Assembly (NCBI GenBank): GCA_031279015.1
Contig: JAITJI010000118.1
Span: forward strand, 1 to 64,000
Reading direction: 5' to 3'
Length of the DNA: 64,000 nucleotides
Source of the DNA: Spirochaetaceae bacterium
Lineage (GTDB): Bacteria > Spirochaetota > Spirochaetia > Treponematales > Breznakiellaceae
Shown: one piece after another, positions 1-9,600 of the stretch
How the letters are laid out: the number at the start of each line of letters is the position of its first letter
Numbering within the stretch: the first letter of the stretch is position 1
Notes under the pieces: model-generated
What the model was told of the DNA's origin: nothing
Database searches by the model: none
Seen by the model: the letters and a program-made list of their open reading frames with translations, nothing else
Program-made: the position numbers and the translations under genes

Positions 1-638
1 CCCTCCGGCACCGCCAGCACCGCCGTATCCCCCGATTGTTCTATCACGAAAAATCCCTTTTCTATGGCAAAAGACTTTACATTTCCGGGAATGATCCCCC
101 CGGCCACCGCCCCCAGGAACTTCCGGCGGTCCCCGTGTTCATCGGCATGCCGCCGCAGTTTCTCCATCCGGTCAAGGTGTTCCTTCACGTCGTCTGCGGT
201 TAATTTTGACTTTACTTCCACCGCCAGGGCAGTAGTACCGTTTTCCAGAAGGATATCGATCTCTGCCTGGAAGGTATGGCCGGGATTGGTGATTTGAACA
301 TTGGTGGCGGTTTTGGTGAAGAGGAAGCCCTGGTCGTTAAATTTCTGGAGGAGGTTGGAGGCCACCAGATTTTCGATTAATTCGCCTATTCTGCTGCCTA
401 ATTTGCTGATTTTACGGTCTGTTTCCCTGAACTGACGATCCGTTTCCGCCATCCGGCGGTCCGTTTCCGCCATCCGGCGGTCCGTCTCCGCCATCCGGCG
501 GTCCGTCTCCTTGGACTGGAGGGCGATTTCCTTGAACTGACGGTCCGTTTCCTTGAACCGGCGATCCGTCTCTCTGAACATGGTCAGGATGTCCTCAAAA
601 GTAAGCCCCCGGGAAGGCTGGTGTTCATGTATATCCAT
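1..638 (-). CDS. Coiled-coil PD-(D/E)XK nuclease-like protein (DUF3782-like), 3' end outside window
   Basis: The frame is open from an ATG at 638 to the left edge, so the first 212 residues are visible and the C terminus is missing. Residues about 23-75 form a coiled coil built from seven-residue repeats of the ETDRRMA/ETDRQFK type. The following globular part carries E126-I-D128 and then E141-V-K143, the spacing expected of a D...ExK restriction-endonuclease-like active site. Proteins of this layout (DUF3782-like, coiled coil plus nuclease fold) are common in families scattered through cyanobacteria and some spirochaetes, often in many copies, and have no firmly known role. No good ribosome binding site is visible. 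Nuclease activity is inferred from the motif only; a structural or regulatory DNA-binding role is possible. Confidence 0.7.
   Translation of the reverse strand, partial: MDIHEHQPSRGLTFEDILTMFRETDRRFKETDRQFKEIALQSKETDRRMAETDRRMAETDRRMAETDRQFRETDRKISKLGSRIGELIENLVASNLLQKFNDQGFLFTKTATNVQITNPGHTFQAEIDILLENGTTALAVEVKSKLTADDVKEHLDRMEKLRRHADEHGDRRKFLGAVAGGIIPGNVKSFAIEKGFFVIEQSGDTAVLAVPE
436..510. repeat. Tandem 21-bp repeat inside the coiled-coil gene
   Basis: Three near-identical 21-bp units start at 436, 457 and 478, followed by a 12-bp partial copy from 499. They differ by single bases (T/C, A/G). Each unit encodes one ETDRRMA heptad, so gain or loss of a unit changes coiled-coil length by seven residues without shifting the frame. 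Confidence 0.9.
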
Positions 639-734
639 CGTATTTATCTCTGATATAACTTACACAAAACCGAGGTCAGAGCATAGCCTCAATTTCCAGG
701 GCAACCGCATTATAGAACCCCTCAAAAAAAGGGG

Positions 735-899
735 TATTTCAGGGAACGGGTGCGTGCAGGTTCGGTTATTGCGGTGGACGGGAAAACGATGCGGGGGAGT
801 GAGAGCAGGAAACGGAACGCCATTCATATCGTGAACGCCCGGGCGATGGAAGATAACGCTGAATCTGCTGCGGCCGGAATTAGGTTCCCCTATGGTTAG
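735..899 (+). pseudogene. Remnant of an ISAs1-family transposase
   Basis: One forward frame reads RAGSVIAVDGKTMRGSES and shortly after AIHIVNARAMEDN. The IA(V/I)DGKT(M/L)RGS block followed by an AIH-V-A stretch is the conserved core around a catalytic Asp of ISAs1 / H-repeat transposases, which are usually about 370 residues. Here only some 40 recognisable residues remain, without a start, and the frame stops at 897-899, so this is a decayed fragment. The rest of the gap from 639 to 1045 holds a 12-bp direct repeat (894-905 and 930-941) and the promoter for the next gene. Confidence 0.65.
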
Positions 900-960
900 A
901 TTTTTAACATGAGATTCCCCGGCCCCTTGGGTTAGATTTTTTATGAGGCAATGCGGGTTA

Positions 961-989
961 TTGAAGTGTAGCAGCTAAACGAATATAAT
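961..989 (+). promoter_or_regulatory. Sigma-70 type promoter upstream of the RsmE-like gene
   Basis: TTGAAG at 961-966 and a perfect TATAAT at 984-989 are separated by 17 bp. Transcription would begin near 996, giving a leader of about 50 nt that contains a small CCGGG/CCCGG hairpin before the GTG start at 1046. Confidence 0.6.
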
Positions 990-1045
990 GAGGGGGGTTG
1001 TGTAACCGGGAACCTTACCCGGCATAGAATTAGCAGGCGCAGATT

Positions 1046-1858
1046 GTGAATATAATCCTCTTTGAACCCCGGGAACTGGGGAAGCCCCTGGGCCGGTGGG
1101 ATGAACGGACAAGTCATCTCCTCAGGGTGCTCCGCAAAAAGCCGGGGGACACCTTTGACGCGGGGCTTCTGGAGGATAAGCTGGGCACCGGGAGAATCGA
1201 AGGGATCCGGCTTGACGGGTCCCTGTTCTACTCCCTCGACCTGCATGAGGATCCGCCCGCCAGAACCCCCATTCGTGCGGCGGTGGGGTTTCCCCGGCCT
1301 ATTCAGCTTAAACGGCTCCTGCGGGATCTCTCCAGTCTGGGGCTTGAGGCGGTGGATCTTCTGGGAACCGAGTTGGGGGAGAAGAGTTACCGGGATACCA
1401 AGCTGCTCAGCGGCGGCGGAGCCCGATCTGCCCTTATCGAGGGGGCGGTGCAGGCCAGGGATACCCGGATCCCGGTGTTGTCGGTTTATCCCAGCCTGGA
1501 AGCCTGGCTCCGGGAACGGCCCTGGGATAAGGCTCCGGAATGGAACGGCCGGCCCGGAGACGGGTCCCCGCAGCACAGGGAGATGGCGCCGGTTCCCGGT
1601 TCCCGGTTGGGACCTGTCCCCTTGCTCATCGCGGCGGATAATGTACGGCCCGAGGGGGCGCTGATCCACCTGAGTCCCACCTGGCGGCCCGCGATACTGG
1701 CGGTTGGCTCCGAACGGGGCTGGTCTGACGGGGAACGGGATACATTGGAAGCGGCGGGCTTCCTCAGGCTGTCCATGGGAAAACGGGCTCTGCGGACGGA
1801 AACCGCCTGTGTGGCCGCTGCCATATTAGTTATGGAAAAGATTGGAGCCCTGGGGTAG
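1046..1858 (+). CDS. RsmE-family 16S rRNA methyltransferase paralogue
   Basis: A 270-residue SPOUT-class methyltransferase. RsmE methylates N3 of U1498 in 16S rRNA using S-adenosylmethionine. An N-terminal PUA-like part with the HLLRVLRKK segment is followed by the trefoil-knot end: AVGSERGWSDGE near residues 220-230 and ALRTETA near 250, the two signature blocks of the family. The usual IGPEGG is changed to VGSERG, so it is more diverged than the second RsmE in this window (20247-21188). The start is GTG with only a weak purine-rich site before it. It probably heads a unit with the next gene, 9 nt downstream. Whether it still modifies U1498 or another position is unknown. Confidence 0.8.
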   Translation: MNIILFEPRELGKPLGRWDERTSHLLRVLRKKPGDTFDAGLLEDKLGTGRIEGIRLDGSLFYSLDLHEDPPARTPIRAAVGFPRPIQLKRLLRDLSSLGLEAVDLLGTELGEKSYRDTKLLSGGGARSALIEGAVQARDTRIPVLSVYPSLEAWLRERPWDKAPEWNGRPGDGSPQHREMAPVPGSRLGPVPLLIAADNVRPEGALIHLSPTWRPAILAVGSERGWSDGERDTLEAAGFLRLSMGKRALRTETACVAAAILVMEKIGALG

Positions 1859-1867
1859 AATAATCCA

Positions 1868-2653
1868 ATGAATCAGGATCAGGTAAAGAGCGCCCTCCTC
1901 TCCTTAGAGGATGCCCCCATGGAATTTACGGTGATCTTTTCGGGGAAAAAGAGCAAAAAGGTAAACGGTCTCTACAAACCCCCTTCCCGGGAGATCATCA
2001 TCCATAACCGGAACTTCAGCGATGACAATCTTCTCATGTATACCGCCATCCATGAATACGCCCATCACCTCCACGCCTGCGCCCGGGGAGGAGTCCTCTC
2101 CCCCCGTTCCCATACCGCGGAATTCTGGGCCATCCTCCACGGACTGCTGGAAAAGGCGGAGGAGCGGGGGGTTTACCGGAATGTCTTTGCCGACTCCCCG
2201 GAATTGACGGAACTTACCGGGCTCATCCGCACGAAGTATCTGGAGGGAAACGGGGGTCTCGTCAAAGAACTGGGGAAGCATCTCCTCCGGGCCCATGAAC
2301 TCTGTACCGCCATAGGGGCCCGTTTTGAGGATTATATCGACCGGGTGCTGCGGATTCCCAAAACCGCCGCCAATCTGGCCATCAGGATGTACCAGTACAA
2401 CCTCAACCCCGTAGTAGGTCCCGACAATATGCGGTTTCTGGCGGGGATCAGAAATGATGAAACCCGGACTGCCGCAGAAAGCGCCCTTGTGGAGGGCAAG
2501 AGCCCGGATGCTGTACGGATCGCCGCCCGCCGGCTCCCCGCTCCGGAGGACCCCCGGCAACGGCTTGAAAAAGAGAGGACTCGTCTGAAGCGGACCATCG
2601 AATCCCTGGCCCGGCGGCTTGGAGAAGTGGAACAGGAACTGGAAAGCCTGTAA
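1868..2653 (+). CDS. Unrecognised protein with HExxHH metallopeptidase-like motif
   Basis: 261 residues with no signal peptide and no membrane segment. IHEYAHH places H62-E63-x-x-H66-H67 on a predicted helix, the zinc-binding and catalytic pattern of SprT-like and other zincin peptidases; the third ligand is not obvious. The middle part is helical, and the last 35 residues (KERTRLKRTIESLARR region) are a clear coiled coil. It lies 9 nt after the RsmE-like gene and is probably cotranscribed with it. A cytoplasmic zinc protease or an inactive zincin-fold protein both fit; the substrate is unknown. Confidence 0.6.
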   Translation: MNQDQVKSALLSLEDAPMEFTVIFSGKKSKKVNGLYKPPSREIIIHNRNFSDDNLLMYTAIHEYAHHLHACARGGVLSPRSHTAEFWAILHGLLEKAEERGVYRNVFADSPELTELTGLIRTKYLEGNGGLVKELGKHLLRAHELCTAIGARFEDYIDRVLRIPKTAANLAIRMYQYNLNPVVGPDNMRFLAGIRNDETRTAAESALVEGKSPDAVRIAARRLPAPEDPRQRLEKERTRLKRTIESLARRLGEVEQELESL

Positions 2654-2762
2654 CCCGGGGAGCCGCTTGCAGCTCCGTCATTTTCCTGTTGCCGGAAACC
2701 GGCCGGCAACGGATACCATCCGCTCATATTTCCCGTTTCTTCTGCCGATAGTATATTTAGTT

Positions 2763-3818
2763 ATGGATAAGCCTGCTTCTCTCCAATGCCGAACCGGCAT
2801 CCTGGTATTACTGTTTTTTTCCGTATCCCTATTTTTTTCCCAAAAACTGATAGAAGCTGAAAATGCAGCCCTTCCCTCCCTGGCCTTAAATGCCGCCGGA
2901 GAGGGGAGGGGCCCCTTCATCCCCATCTTCCCTTCCCTGTACTTCACTGAAACCATAAATGCTGCCAGGGATCAGGACAGAATCCGGCCCTATTGGGTGA
3001 TCTCTGAAGCGGAATCCAAAGCCGTAGATGCGGCTTCCATCAATGAATCTATCCTCCTCAACAACGATATTGTCGCCTTCTACGGTCACCCCCTGTCCCG
3101 GCAGATGGGTATCCTGGGAAGGTACTCCATTGAAGAATTGGATGCCCGGCTTTCCAAGGTAGCGGAAGAATATGGCGCTGTCAACGGCGAACGGGGTATT
3201 CGCAGAGCTTTTTACATCATCTATGGTACCGTGTGGCCCCAGGGAGAAATCGGTATTATCAAGGAACAGGTACTCCTTGAGTACATACAGTACGCCCTGG
3301 AACGGAACATTTTGGTATTTATCGATCATCAGATTGGCCGTTACGATCCGGTGGATGCCCTGAAGAGGATGCTTCCCTACCTGCGGTACTCTAATGTGCA
3401 CCTGGCCCTGGACCCGGAATGGCGGACCACAAAACCGATGATGGAGATAGGGACCGTTACCGCCGAGGAGATCAACCGGGCACAGCAGGTGATGGAAGAC
3501 TATATTCTGGAACATCAGATTCCGGGGGAGCGGATGCTGGTGATCCATCAATTCAACTGGCGGATGATCCAGGACCGGGAAAAGGTGAAGGCCGGCTTTG
3601 ACCGGGTCAGGCTGGTCCACTGTGCCGACGGCTTTGGCAGCCCCTCCCTTAAACGGCAGTCTTACGCTTACAATGCCCAGGCAGAAAATATGCCTATCAA
3701 GGGCTTCAAACTCTTCTACAATTTTAATATCCCCGGCGCGGGCTACGACGAACCCATCCTCTCTCCAAGGGAGGTTTTTGCGTTGAAACCCCGTCCCTAT
3801 GTGATCATGTATCAGTGA
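2763..3818 (+). CDS. Exported protein of unknown function, probable TIM-barrel-like fold
   Basis: 351 residues from the ATG at 2763. The open frame extends further upstream into the preceding gene, but this ATG is followed at once by a positive start and a hydrophobic run (ILVLLFFSVSLFF), as expected of a signal peptide. The mature part has regularly spaced strand-helix units with conserved-looking blocks: FYGHPLSRQMGILGRYS, IFIDHQIGRYD-like, HLALDPEW and VIHQFNW. LALDPEW followed by IHQF is reminiscent of secreted proteins of unknown function in actinobacteria and clostridia; this is recollection, not a search result. No catalytic assignment can be made. A strong terminator follows 160 bp downstream. 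Confidence 0.65.
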   Translation: MDKPASLQCRTGILVLLFFSVSLFFSQKLIEAENAALPSLALNAAGEGRGPFIPIFPSLYFTETINAARDQDRIRPYWVISEAESKAVDAASINESILLNNDIVAFYGHPLSRQMGILGRYSIEELDARLSKVAEEYGAVNGERGIRRAFYIIYGTVWPQGEIGIIKEQVLLEYIQYALERNILVFIDHQIGRYDPVDALKRMLPYLRYSNVHLALDPEWRTTKPMMEIGTVTAEEINRAQQVMEDYILEHQIPGERMLVIHQFNWRMIQDREKVKAGFDRVRLVHCADGFGSPSLKRQSYAYNAQAENMPIKGFKLFYNFNIPGAGYDEPILSPREVFALKPRPYVIMYQ

Positions 3819-3980
3819 TCTTCCGGAGGATAAACCGGTATCTATAGGAATCCTGTAACCAAGTTCAAGGCCGGGTGTTCTAAAAGTGGGTGAACAAGTA
3901 TCCCATTTTTGGGGGTCTTTTCGGAATGTGGTTTTTATGAGACCCCGTGGTATTATAAAAAGTTGGATTTATTCCCCGCG

Positions 3981-4019
3981 CCGTAACCGGTTTTCCTCCT
4001 CCCGGTTACGGTTTTTTTT
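3981..4019 (+). terminator. Rho-independent terminator
   Basis: A perfect 10-bp stem (CCGTAACCGG 3981-3990 with CCGGTTACGG 4002-4011) and an 11-nt loop are followed immediately by eight T residues. It would end transcripts from the 1046-3818 genes. The gap from 3819 to 4156 also holds a 7-bp hairpin with a 21-nt loop (3912-3946) and the MATE promoter, and no convincing gene. Confidence 0.85.
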
Positions 4020-4054
4020 ACGCAAGATATGCGGGTCTGGAACCGGATTGATCG

Positions 4055-4082
4055 TTGACACAGGAAGTGTGGGATTGATAAT
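4055..4082 (+). promoter_or_regulatory. Sigma-70 promoter for the MATE gene
   Basis: TTGACA at 4055-4060 and GATAAT at 4077-4082 are 16 bp apart. Transcription should start near 4089, too close to an ATG at 4094 for a ribosome site, which favours the downstream TTG start at 4157. Confidence 0.7.
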
Positions 4083-4156
4083 ACAGGGGTTTTTTGTTTA
4101 TATTTAAAATTCCGTTTGTATATCCATTCAGGCAGCACACGGAGGAGGAAAACAAT

Positions 4157-5641
4157 TTGTCTGATACTGCATCAAAACCACCTTATACCGAAGCCGCAAA
4201 AACCGGTTCCGTAAACGCTGCGGAGCGGCTCGGTATTGAACCGGTAGGGCGGTTGCTGCTGCGCTTCTCCATTCCCGCCATCAGCGGAATGCTGGTCAAC
4301 GCTCTCTACAACGTGGTGGATCGGATCTACGTGGGCCGGGGAATAAACGAGATAGCCCTGGGGGGTCTCTCCCTGGTAATGCCCCTGATGACCATCAGCA
4401 TGGGCTTTGCAATGCTCTTTGGCATTGGGGCAGCGAATATGATTTCCATGCGTCTTGGTCAGGGGCGGCGGGAGGAAGCGGAAAATGCCCTGAATCATTG
4501 CCTGTGGCTCCTCGTGGGGATCGGCCTGATCGTCATGATCCTGGAGCTTTCATTCCTTGAACCGATCCTCTCCATTCTGGGAACCCGGGAGCACAGCGAG
4601 GCCCTTGGATTTGCCCGCCGGTATTACCGCATCATCCTCTACGGCCAAGTCTTTTTAATGGTAGGATTCGGGTTTTCCCACTGCACCAGAGCCCAGGGTT
4701 TCCCGGTTATCACCATGATCAGTATGTTCATCGGCGCGGGGACTAATATCATCCTGGACCCCATTTTTATCTTCGGATTTCACTGGGGCGTTGAGGGAGC
4801 CGCCTGGGCAACGATCATCTCCCAGCTGATATCGGCTATCTGGATCCTCGCTTTTAGCTTTGGTAAACGGGCGGTGGTCAGAATCCGCCTGAAGGTCTAC
4901 AAGCCTTCCCTTAAAATAATCTTTGGCATCATGACCTTTGGTTCCGCGCAGTTTCTGATGCAGTTCGTCATGTCCGCCGTACAGTTTCTCTACAACCTCA
5001 GCATGAACTGGTATGGAGCGGAAGCCCTGGGGGTGTCCAACGGCGGGGATATAGCCCTGTCGGGGATGAATATCATCAATTCGATCTTAATGATAATCCT
5101 GATGCCCGTCTTTGGTATCAATCAGGGGGCTCAGCCGATCCTGGGCTTTAATTATGGCGCAAAAAAATTTGGCCGGGTACTCCGGACCTACCTCCTTGCC
5201 ATTGGAGCCGCCACGGTGATCTGTAGCGTCGGGTTTATCGTGATGGAGGTCTTCCCCTATACCATGATAGGGATCTTTGCCCCTGAAGGCAGTCCTCAAC
5301 TTCTGAGTTTTACGCCTTGGGCCATGCGGGTGGCAATACTCCTTCTGCCCTTCACGGGTTTTCAGATCGTCTCCGCCAATGTATTTATCGTTACGGGGCG
5401 TCCGAAAATATCCATTTTCCTCTCCATGCTCCGGCAGTGCATCGTCCTCATCCCCTGCATCCTCCTCTTTGGCTATCTGTGGGGGCTGAGGGGGGTGGTC
5501 ATGGCCACACCGGTGGCGGATGGGTTTTCCCTGCTTCTTACGGTGGTGATGATCTTCTTTGAGCTCCGCAAGCTGCGGAGGGATGCTGCCCGGGGAACTG
5601 AAGGCCCTCCGGCGGATCATTCTGCCCGTTCCCACTCGTAG
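4157..5641 (+). CDS. MATE-family multidrug/Na+ antiporter
   Basis: A polytopic inner-membrane protein of about 494 residues with the usual twelve hydrophobic segments, of the type that exports cationic drugs or metabolites in exchange for Na+ or H+. The N-terminal core has the family's P-A-I-S-GML-V-N-ALYNVVDRIYVG block, and the duplicated second half begins near residue 260. The TTG at 4157 is chosen because GGAGGAGG lies just upstream with good spacing, whereas an in-frame ATG at 4094 would sit about 5 nt from the predicted transcription start and lacks a ribosome site. The last 25 bp overlap the end of the convergent VanY-like gene. The substrate cannot be read from sequence. Confidence 0.88.
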   Translation: MSDTASKPPYTEAAKTGSVNAAERLGIEPVGRLLLRFSIPAISGMLVNALYNVVDRIYVGRGINEIALGGLSLVMPLMTISMGFAMLFGIGAANMISMRLGQGRREEAENALNHCLWLLVGIGLIVMILELSFLEPILSILGTREHSEALGFARRYYRIILYGQVFLMVGFGFSHCTRAQGFPVITMISMFIGAGTNIILDPIFIFGFHWGVEGAAWATIISQLISAIWILAFSFGKRAVVRIRLKVYKPSLKIIFGIMTFGSAQFLMQFVMSAVQFLYNLSMNWYGAEALGVSNGGDIALSGMNIINSILMIILMPVFGINQGAQPILGFNYGAKKFGRVLRTYLLAIGAATVICSVGFIVMEVFPYTMIGIFAPEGSPQLLSFTPWAMRVAILLLPFTGFQIVSANVFIVTGRPKISIFLSMLRQCIVLIPCILLFGYLWGLRGVVMATPVADGFSLLLTVVMIFFELRKLRRDAARGTEGPPADHSARSHS

Positions 5642-6537
5642 ATAAACCGCAGGGCGTACTGCTGAATGCCCCCAAAATAGGTATCGATGAAGGAGACCAG
5701 GTCCCGGCCTACATACCGGTAATGCCAGCTCTCCCAGCGGTAGCCGGTGACCTCTTCGTAGCCGTCGGGGAAGGATAGGGACCAGCCGAAGCGGCCGGCA
5801 TTGGCCGCCATCCAGAGGCCCGCCGGGGTTTCCGCAAAGGAATCGTCAATAGAACCAAAGTCAACCGCCAGTCCCGTCTGATGCTGACTCCGTCCTGGCC
5901 GGGCGGATTCCCGGTCTGCGGCCTCCTGTCCCGATTCCCTGACGTTCCGGGCGTAGACTTCTTCCTGGTAGGCGTAGGATCGGTATGCCGATGAGGCGAC
6001 AAGGGTAACCCCGCCGGCCAGGGCTGCGGCAGCCATTTCTTCCAGGGATTCCGCCGCCATGCGGCGCAGCAAAAGGCCCTTCCGGCTCACCTGGCAGGAA
6101 CCGTTTCCCAGTTCCACCAGATCCACCGGTTCATATCCGCCGGGAAGGGCATGCTCCTTGTCCACCAGAGTCCGCAGACCGGGCTCCCCGCTGAGGCAGG
6201 TTAGAAGGTCCAGAATAAAGGAAGGACCTGCCGCTGCTGCCACCGAAACCTTCCCGGCGACATCAGGAGGTATCTCCGCTGCCTTCAGAATCCGGTCAAG
6301 AAAATCATCCAGAATCAATCCGGAATCCCCTTCCGTAAGGTACTGCTCCACCGGATCAACCGATCCCGCGGAGCGGCCGTCCTGACTTGCAGAATTGGTC
6401 GTTTCCGTTTCCAACAGGGTGTTCCGGGAATCCCCCTTCGTACAGGAACTGAGGATCAGGAGCAAAAGCAGAACAATCCGCAACAGCGGCCGCAGAACCG
6501 GACACGGCAACGGTCCCGGCATATTGGTTATAAGCAT
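5617..6537 (-). CDS. VanY-type D,D-carboxypeptidase lipoprotein
   Basis: 306 residues. The N terminus has a hydrophobic run ending in LSSC with the lipid-accepting Cys at residue 32, so it is probably a periplasm-facing lipoprotein. The C-terminal half is a M15B (VanY/LAS) peptidase: SQHQTGLAVD supplies zinc ligands H219 and D226, and ESWH supplies the catalytic E269 and ligand H272. These enzymes trim the terminal D-Ala from peptidoglycan stem peptides. Residues 35-150 form an extra region of unknown role. The start at 6537 is the upstream-most of two nearby ATGs. The gene is convergent with and slightly overlaps the MATE gene. Confidence 0.85.
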   Translation of the reverse strand: MLITNMPGPLPCPVLRPLLRIVLLLLLILSSCTKGDSRNTLLETETTNSASQDGRSAGSVDPVEQYLTEGDSGLILDDFLDRILKAAEIPPDVAGKVSVAAAAGPSFILDLLTCLSGEPGLRTLVDKEHALPGGYEPVDLVELGNGSCQVSRKGLLLRRMAAESLEEMAAAALAGGVTLVASSAYRSYAYQEEVYARNVRESGQEAADRESARPGRSQHQTGLAVDFGSIDDSFAETPAGLWMAANAGRFGWSLSFPDGYEEVTGYRWESWHYRYVGRDLVSFIDTYFGGIQQYALRFIYEWERAE

Positions 6538-6662
6538 ACGATTCGTCCCTTGCTGTACCGGGTCTTGCCCGGAGGATCAGCGGCAAATTCATCCTTTAAT
6601 AAGTATCGGCAGATCCTGGACTGCCTTCCAATCATTCCCACAATACCCGGAAAGGTCTATAA

Positions 6663-9600
6663 TTGGCTATGCGTATCAGGGCGGACCTGCACATCCATTC
6701 CCATTATTCCCGGGCTACCAGTTCAAAACTCAGTCCCCCGTACCTGGAACGCTGGGCCCGGATCAAAGGTATTGACCTGTTGGGTACCGGGGACTGTACC
6801 CACCCCCTCTGGCTCGGCGAACTCCGGGAACAACTTGACGATGCGGAACCGGGTTTGTACACCCTGAAAGAGACCGTGCGCATGGCCTTTGATGCCGGCC
6901 CTGCCCTGGCGGAGGGTCTCCCCAAACCGGGGAAGGGACAGGGCCTCCGCCCCCGTTTTGTTTTAACCGGTGAGATCAGTACAATCTACAAACGCGGCGG
7001 CCGGACCCGGAAGATCCACCACCTGGTAATCTTTCCGGACTTCAAAGCCGCCGCGGCCTTTCAGACCGTGATTGAAGGGCATGGCGGTAATATCAGATCC
7101 GACGGCAGGCCCATTCTGGGGATCGATTCCCGGGATCTCCTGACCATGCTGCTGGCTGCGGATGACCGGGCATTGCTCATCCCCGCCCATATCTGGACCC
7201 CCTGGTTTTCCGCCCTGGGCGCCAACTCGGGTTTTGATTCTATTGAGGAATGTTACGGTGACTTCACCTCCCAAATCCCCGCCATAGAGACCGGGCTGTC
7301 CTCCAACCCTCCCATGAACTGGGCTGTCCGGTCCCTGGACCGCTTTGCTATTATCTCCAATTCGGATGCTCACTCCCCGGACAAACTGGGCCGGGAAGGA
7401 ACGGTGTTCGATATGGACTGCTCCTTTGCATCCCTCAGGGCCGCCATCCGATCTCCCCTGGAAACCATCGAATTTTTTCCCCAGGAGGGGAAGTACCACT
7501 ACGATGGACACCGGGGCTGCGGAATCCGCCTGAGCCCGGAAGATGCTGCGGCGGCTGGGGGCATCTGTCCGGTGTGCCGCCGGCCCCTGACCCGGGGCGT
7601 GATGGGGCGTGTGCTGGAGTTGGCCGATAGTCCGGTGGATGAATCCGCCCCGTTTGGGCCTGAAGAGGACGCCGCCGGTAACCGCCGCCCCTGGAGGCCG
7701 CTCATCCCCTTAAAGGAAATTCTGGGGGAACTTCTGGAAACCGGGCCGGCCTCCGGGAAAGTGGAGGCTCTCTACGGCGCCCTTATCGAAAAATCCGGGA
7801 GTGAACTCTCCCTCCTTGCGGACGCAGAGCAGGGGGAAATAGAAGCCCTGCGGCTTCCCGGTCTTTCAGGGGAACTCCTGGCCGGGGCAATCACCCGGAT
7901 GCGTTCGGGAAAGGTCTTTATCAGTCCTGGCTACGATGGGGTTTATGGAAAGATCCGGGTGTTTCAGCCGGGACAAAAGATCCGGCATGAAAAGACCACA
8001 GAACTCTTTGAAGGGATCGACACTAATACTGTTATTGAGAAAAGCGAGTCCGCCATTGTTCCCCACAGTATTCCTGTTACTGGAAAGAACAGAAAAATGA
8101 GCGGAAATGCAAAAGCCATTCCCGGAGGAATCCTGAAAGAATGTATCCCTGTTCCCGCCTCCCTTCTGAGCGATGAACAGGCGGAGGCGGTGTCTTCCCC
8201 GGAGCGGGAGGCTGTCATCATTGCAGGCCCCGGAACGGGGAAAACTTCGGTACTGGCGGCCCGGATTGCGGAACTCCTTCTGAGGGGTACGGACCCGGCT
8301 TCCATCCTGGCGCTCAGTTTTACCGTCAAGGCAGCAGCGGAATTGCGGGAACGGGTCGCCAGGACGGCAGGCGGCGTTTTTACCGGCAAAGGCGGCAACA
8401 GTGATTCTGCCGGTCTTACCGTGGCCACCTTCCATTCCTTCTGCACATCCCTTCTGAGAGAACAAGGCCCGGACAGGGGGATACCCGCCGGTTTCAGAAT
8501 CATCACCGGTACGGAACAGGATGAACTGCTTGAGGAGATTGCCGAATCGGCGGGACTGAAGAGAACGGCCGGCGTCCGGCGGCTGGGGGATTACATAGAA
8601 TCGAGAAAACGGTTTCTCCTCCTTCCCGGCGAGGAAGAACCAAACTTTGGGCGAAGGATTTCCCGGACCGGCCCTCCGGCGCCGCGGGTCCTGTTTCCGG
8701 AACCGGTTTTAGATTCCCTTTCCCGTTTGGCTGTTGAACTTGGCATACCCCCAATGAACAGCGGCTTTGAAGAAGCGTACCGGCTTTACCGCAGCCGCCT
8801 CCGCGCCGAGTCCCTTCTGGATTTTGAGGACCTTGTTGCGGGGACCCTCCGGCTTCTGGCGGTGCATGGGGATCTGCTGGAGGCCTGCCGCTCCCGTTAC
8901 CGTCACATCCTGATAGATGAATATCAGGACATCAACTTTGCCCAGTACGGCCTGATACGCCTCCTGGCCCCGGGTTCTGCCCTGGCCGGGGACGCATCGC
9001 CTGAACTCCGGGTTATCGGGGATCCTAATCAGGCCATTTACGCATTCCGGGGGTCCGATAAACGGTTCATTGACCGTTTCATGCTGGACTATCCCCGGGC
9101 GGCCCGTTTTCAACTCCGGCGAAGTTTCCGCTGTGCCGCACCTATCCTCAATGCGGCGGGACGGCTGACCGGCGCGCCCCTTGAAGGATCGGAGGATGGC
9201 GGCGTAGAGCTCTTTCGATTCACCTTTTCAACGGAAAAATCAGAAGCGGAGGGTATAGCCCGGCGTATAGCAGCGCTTACCGGCGGCACGAGTTTTTTTG
9301 CGATTGACAGTAATACTGTTTTCAATAGAGAAACTGTTGACAGACGCCGGCAGGATGATTCAGGCAACGATGCCGGTGAAACAAGCCCCGGAGATTGTGC
9401 AATACTGCTGCGCAGCACAGCCCTTGCAAGGCCCATCATCAAAGCCCTTGAGGATCACGGAATTCCCTATGAACTTACCGGAGAAAAACCCTGGTGGGAA
9501 GAGGAACCGGCAAAGTCGGTTGTAAACCTGCTTTGGACGGTCATGCTTCAGGAACGGACCAATATACCGGCGAAGGATGCTGCCGTACCGGAATTCCGTG

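Noticed and set aside
436..510. Short regularly spaced repeats as a CRISPR array
   Set aside because: The units are contiguous with no spacers and encode heptads in an open gene.
3886..4107. 73-residue frame between the exported protein and the MATE gene
   Set aside because: It runs through the terminator and the promoter and has no ribosome site.
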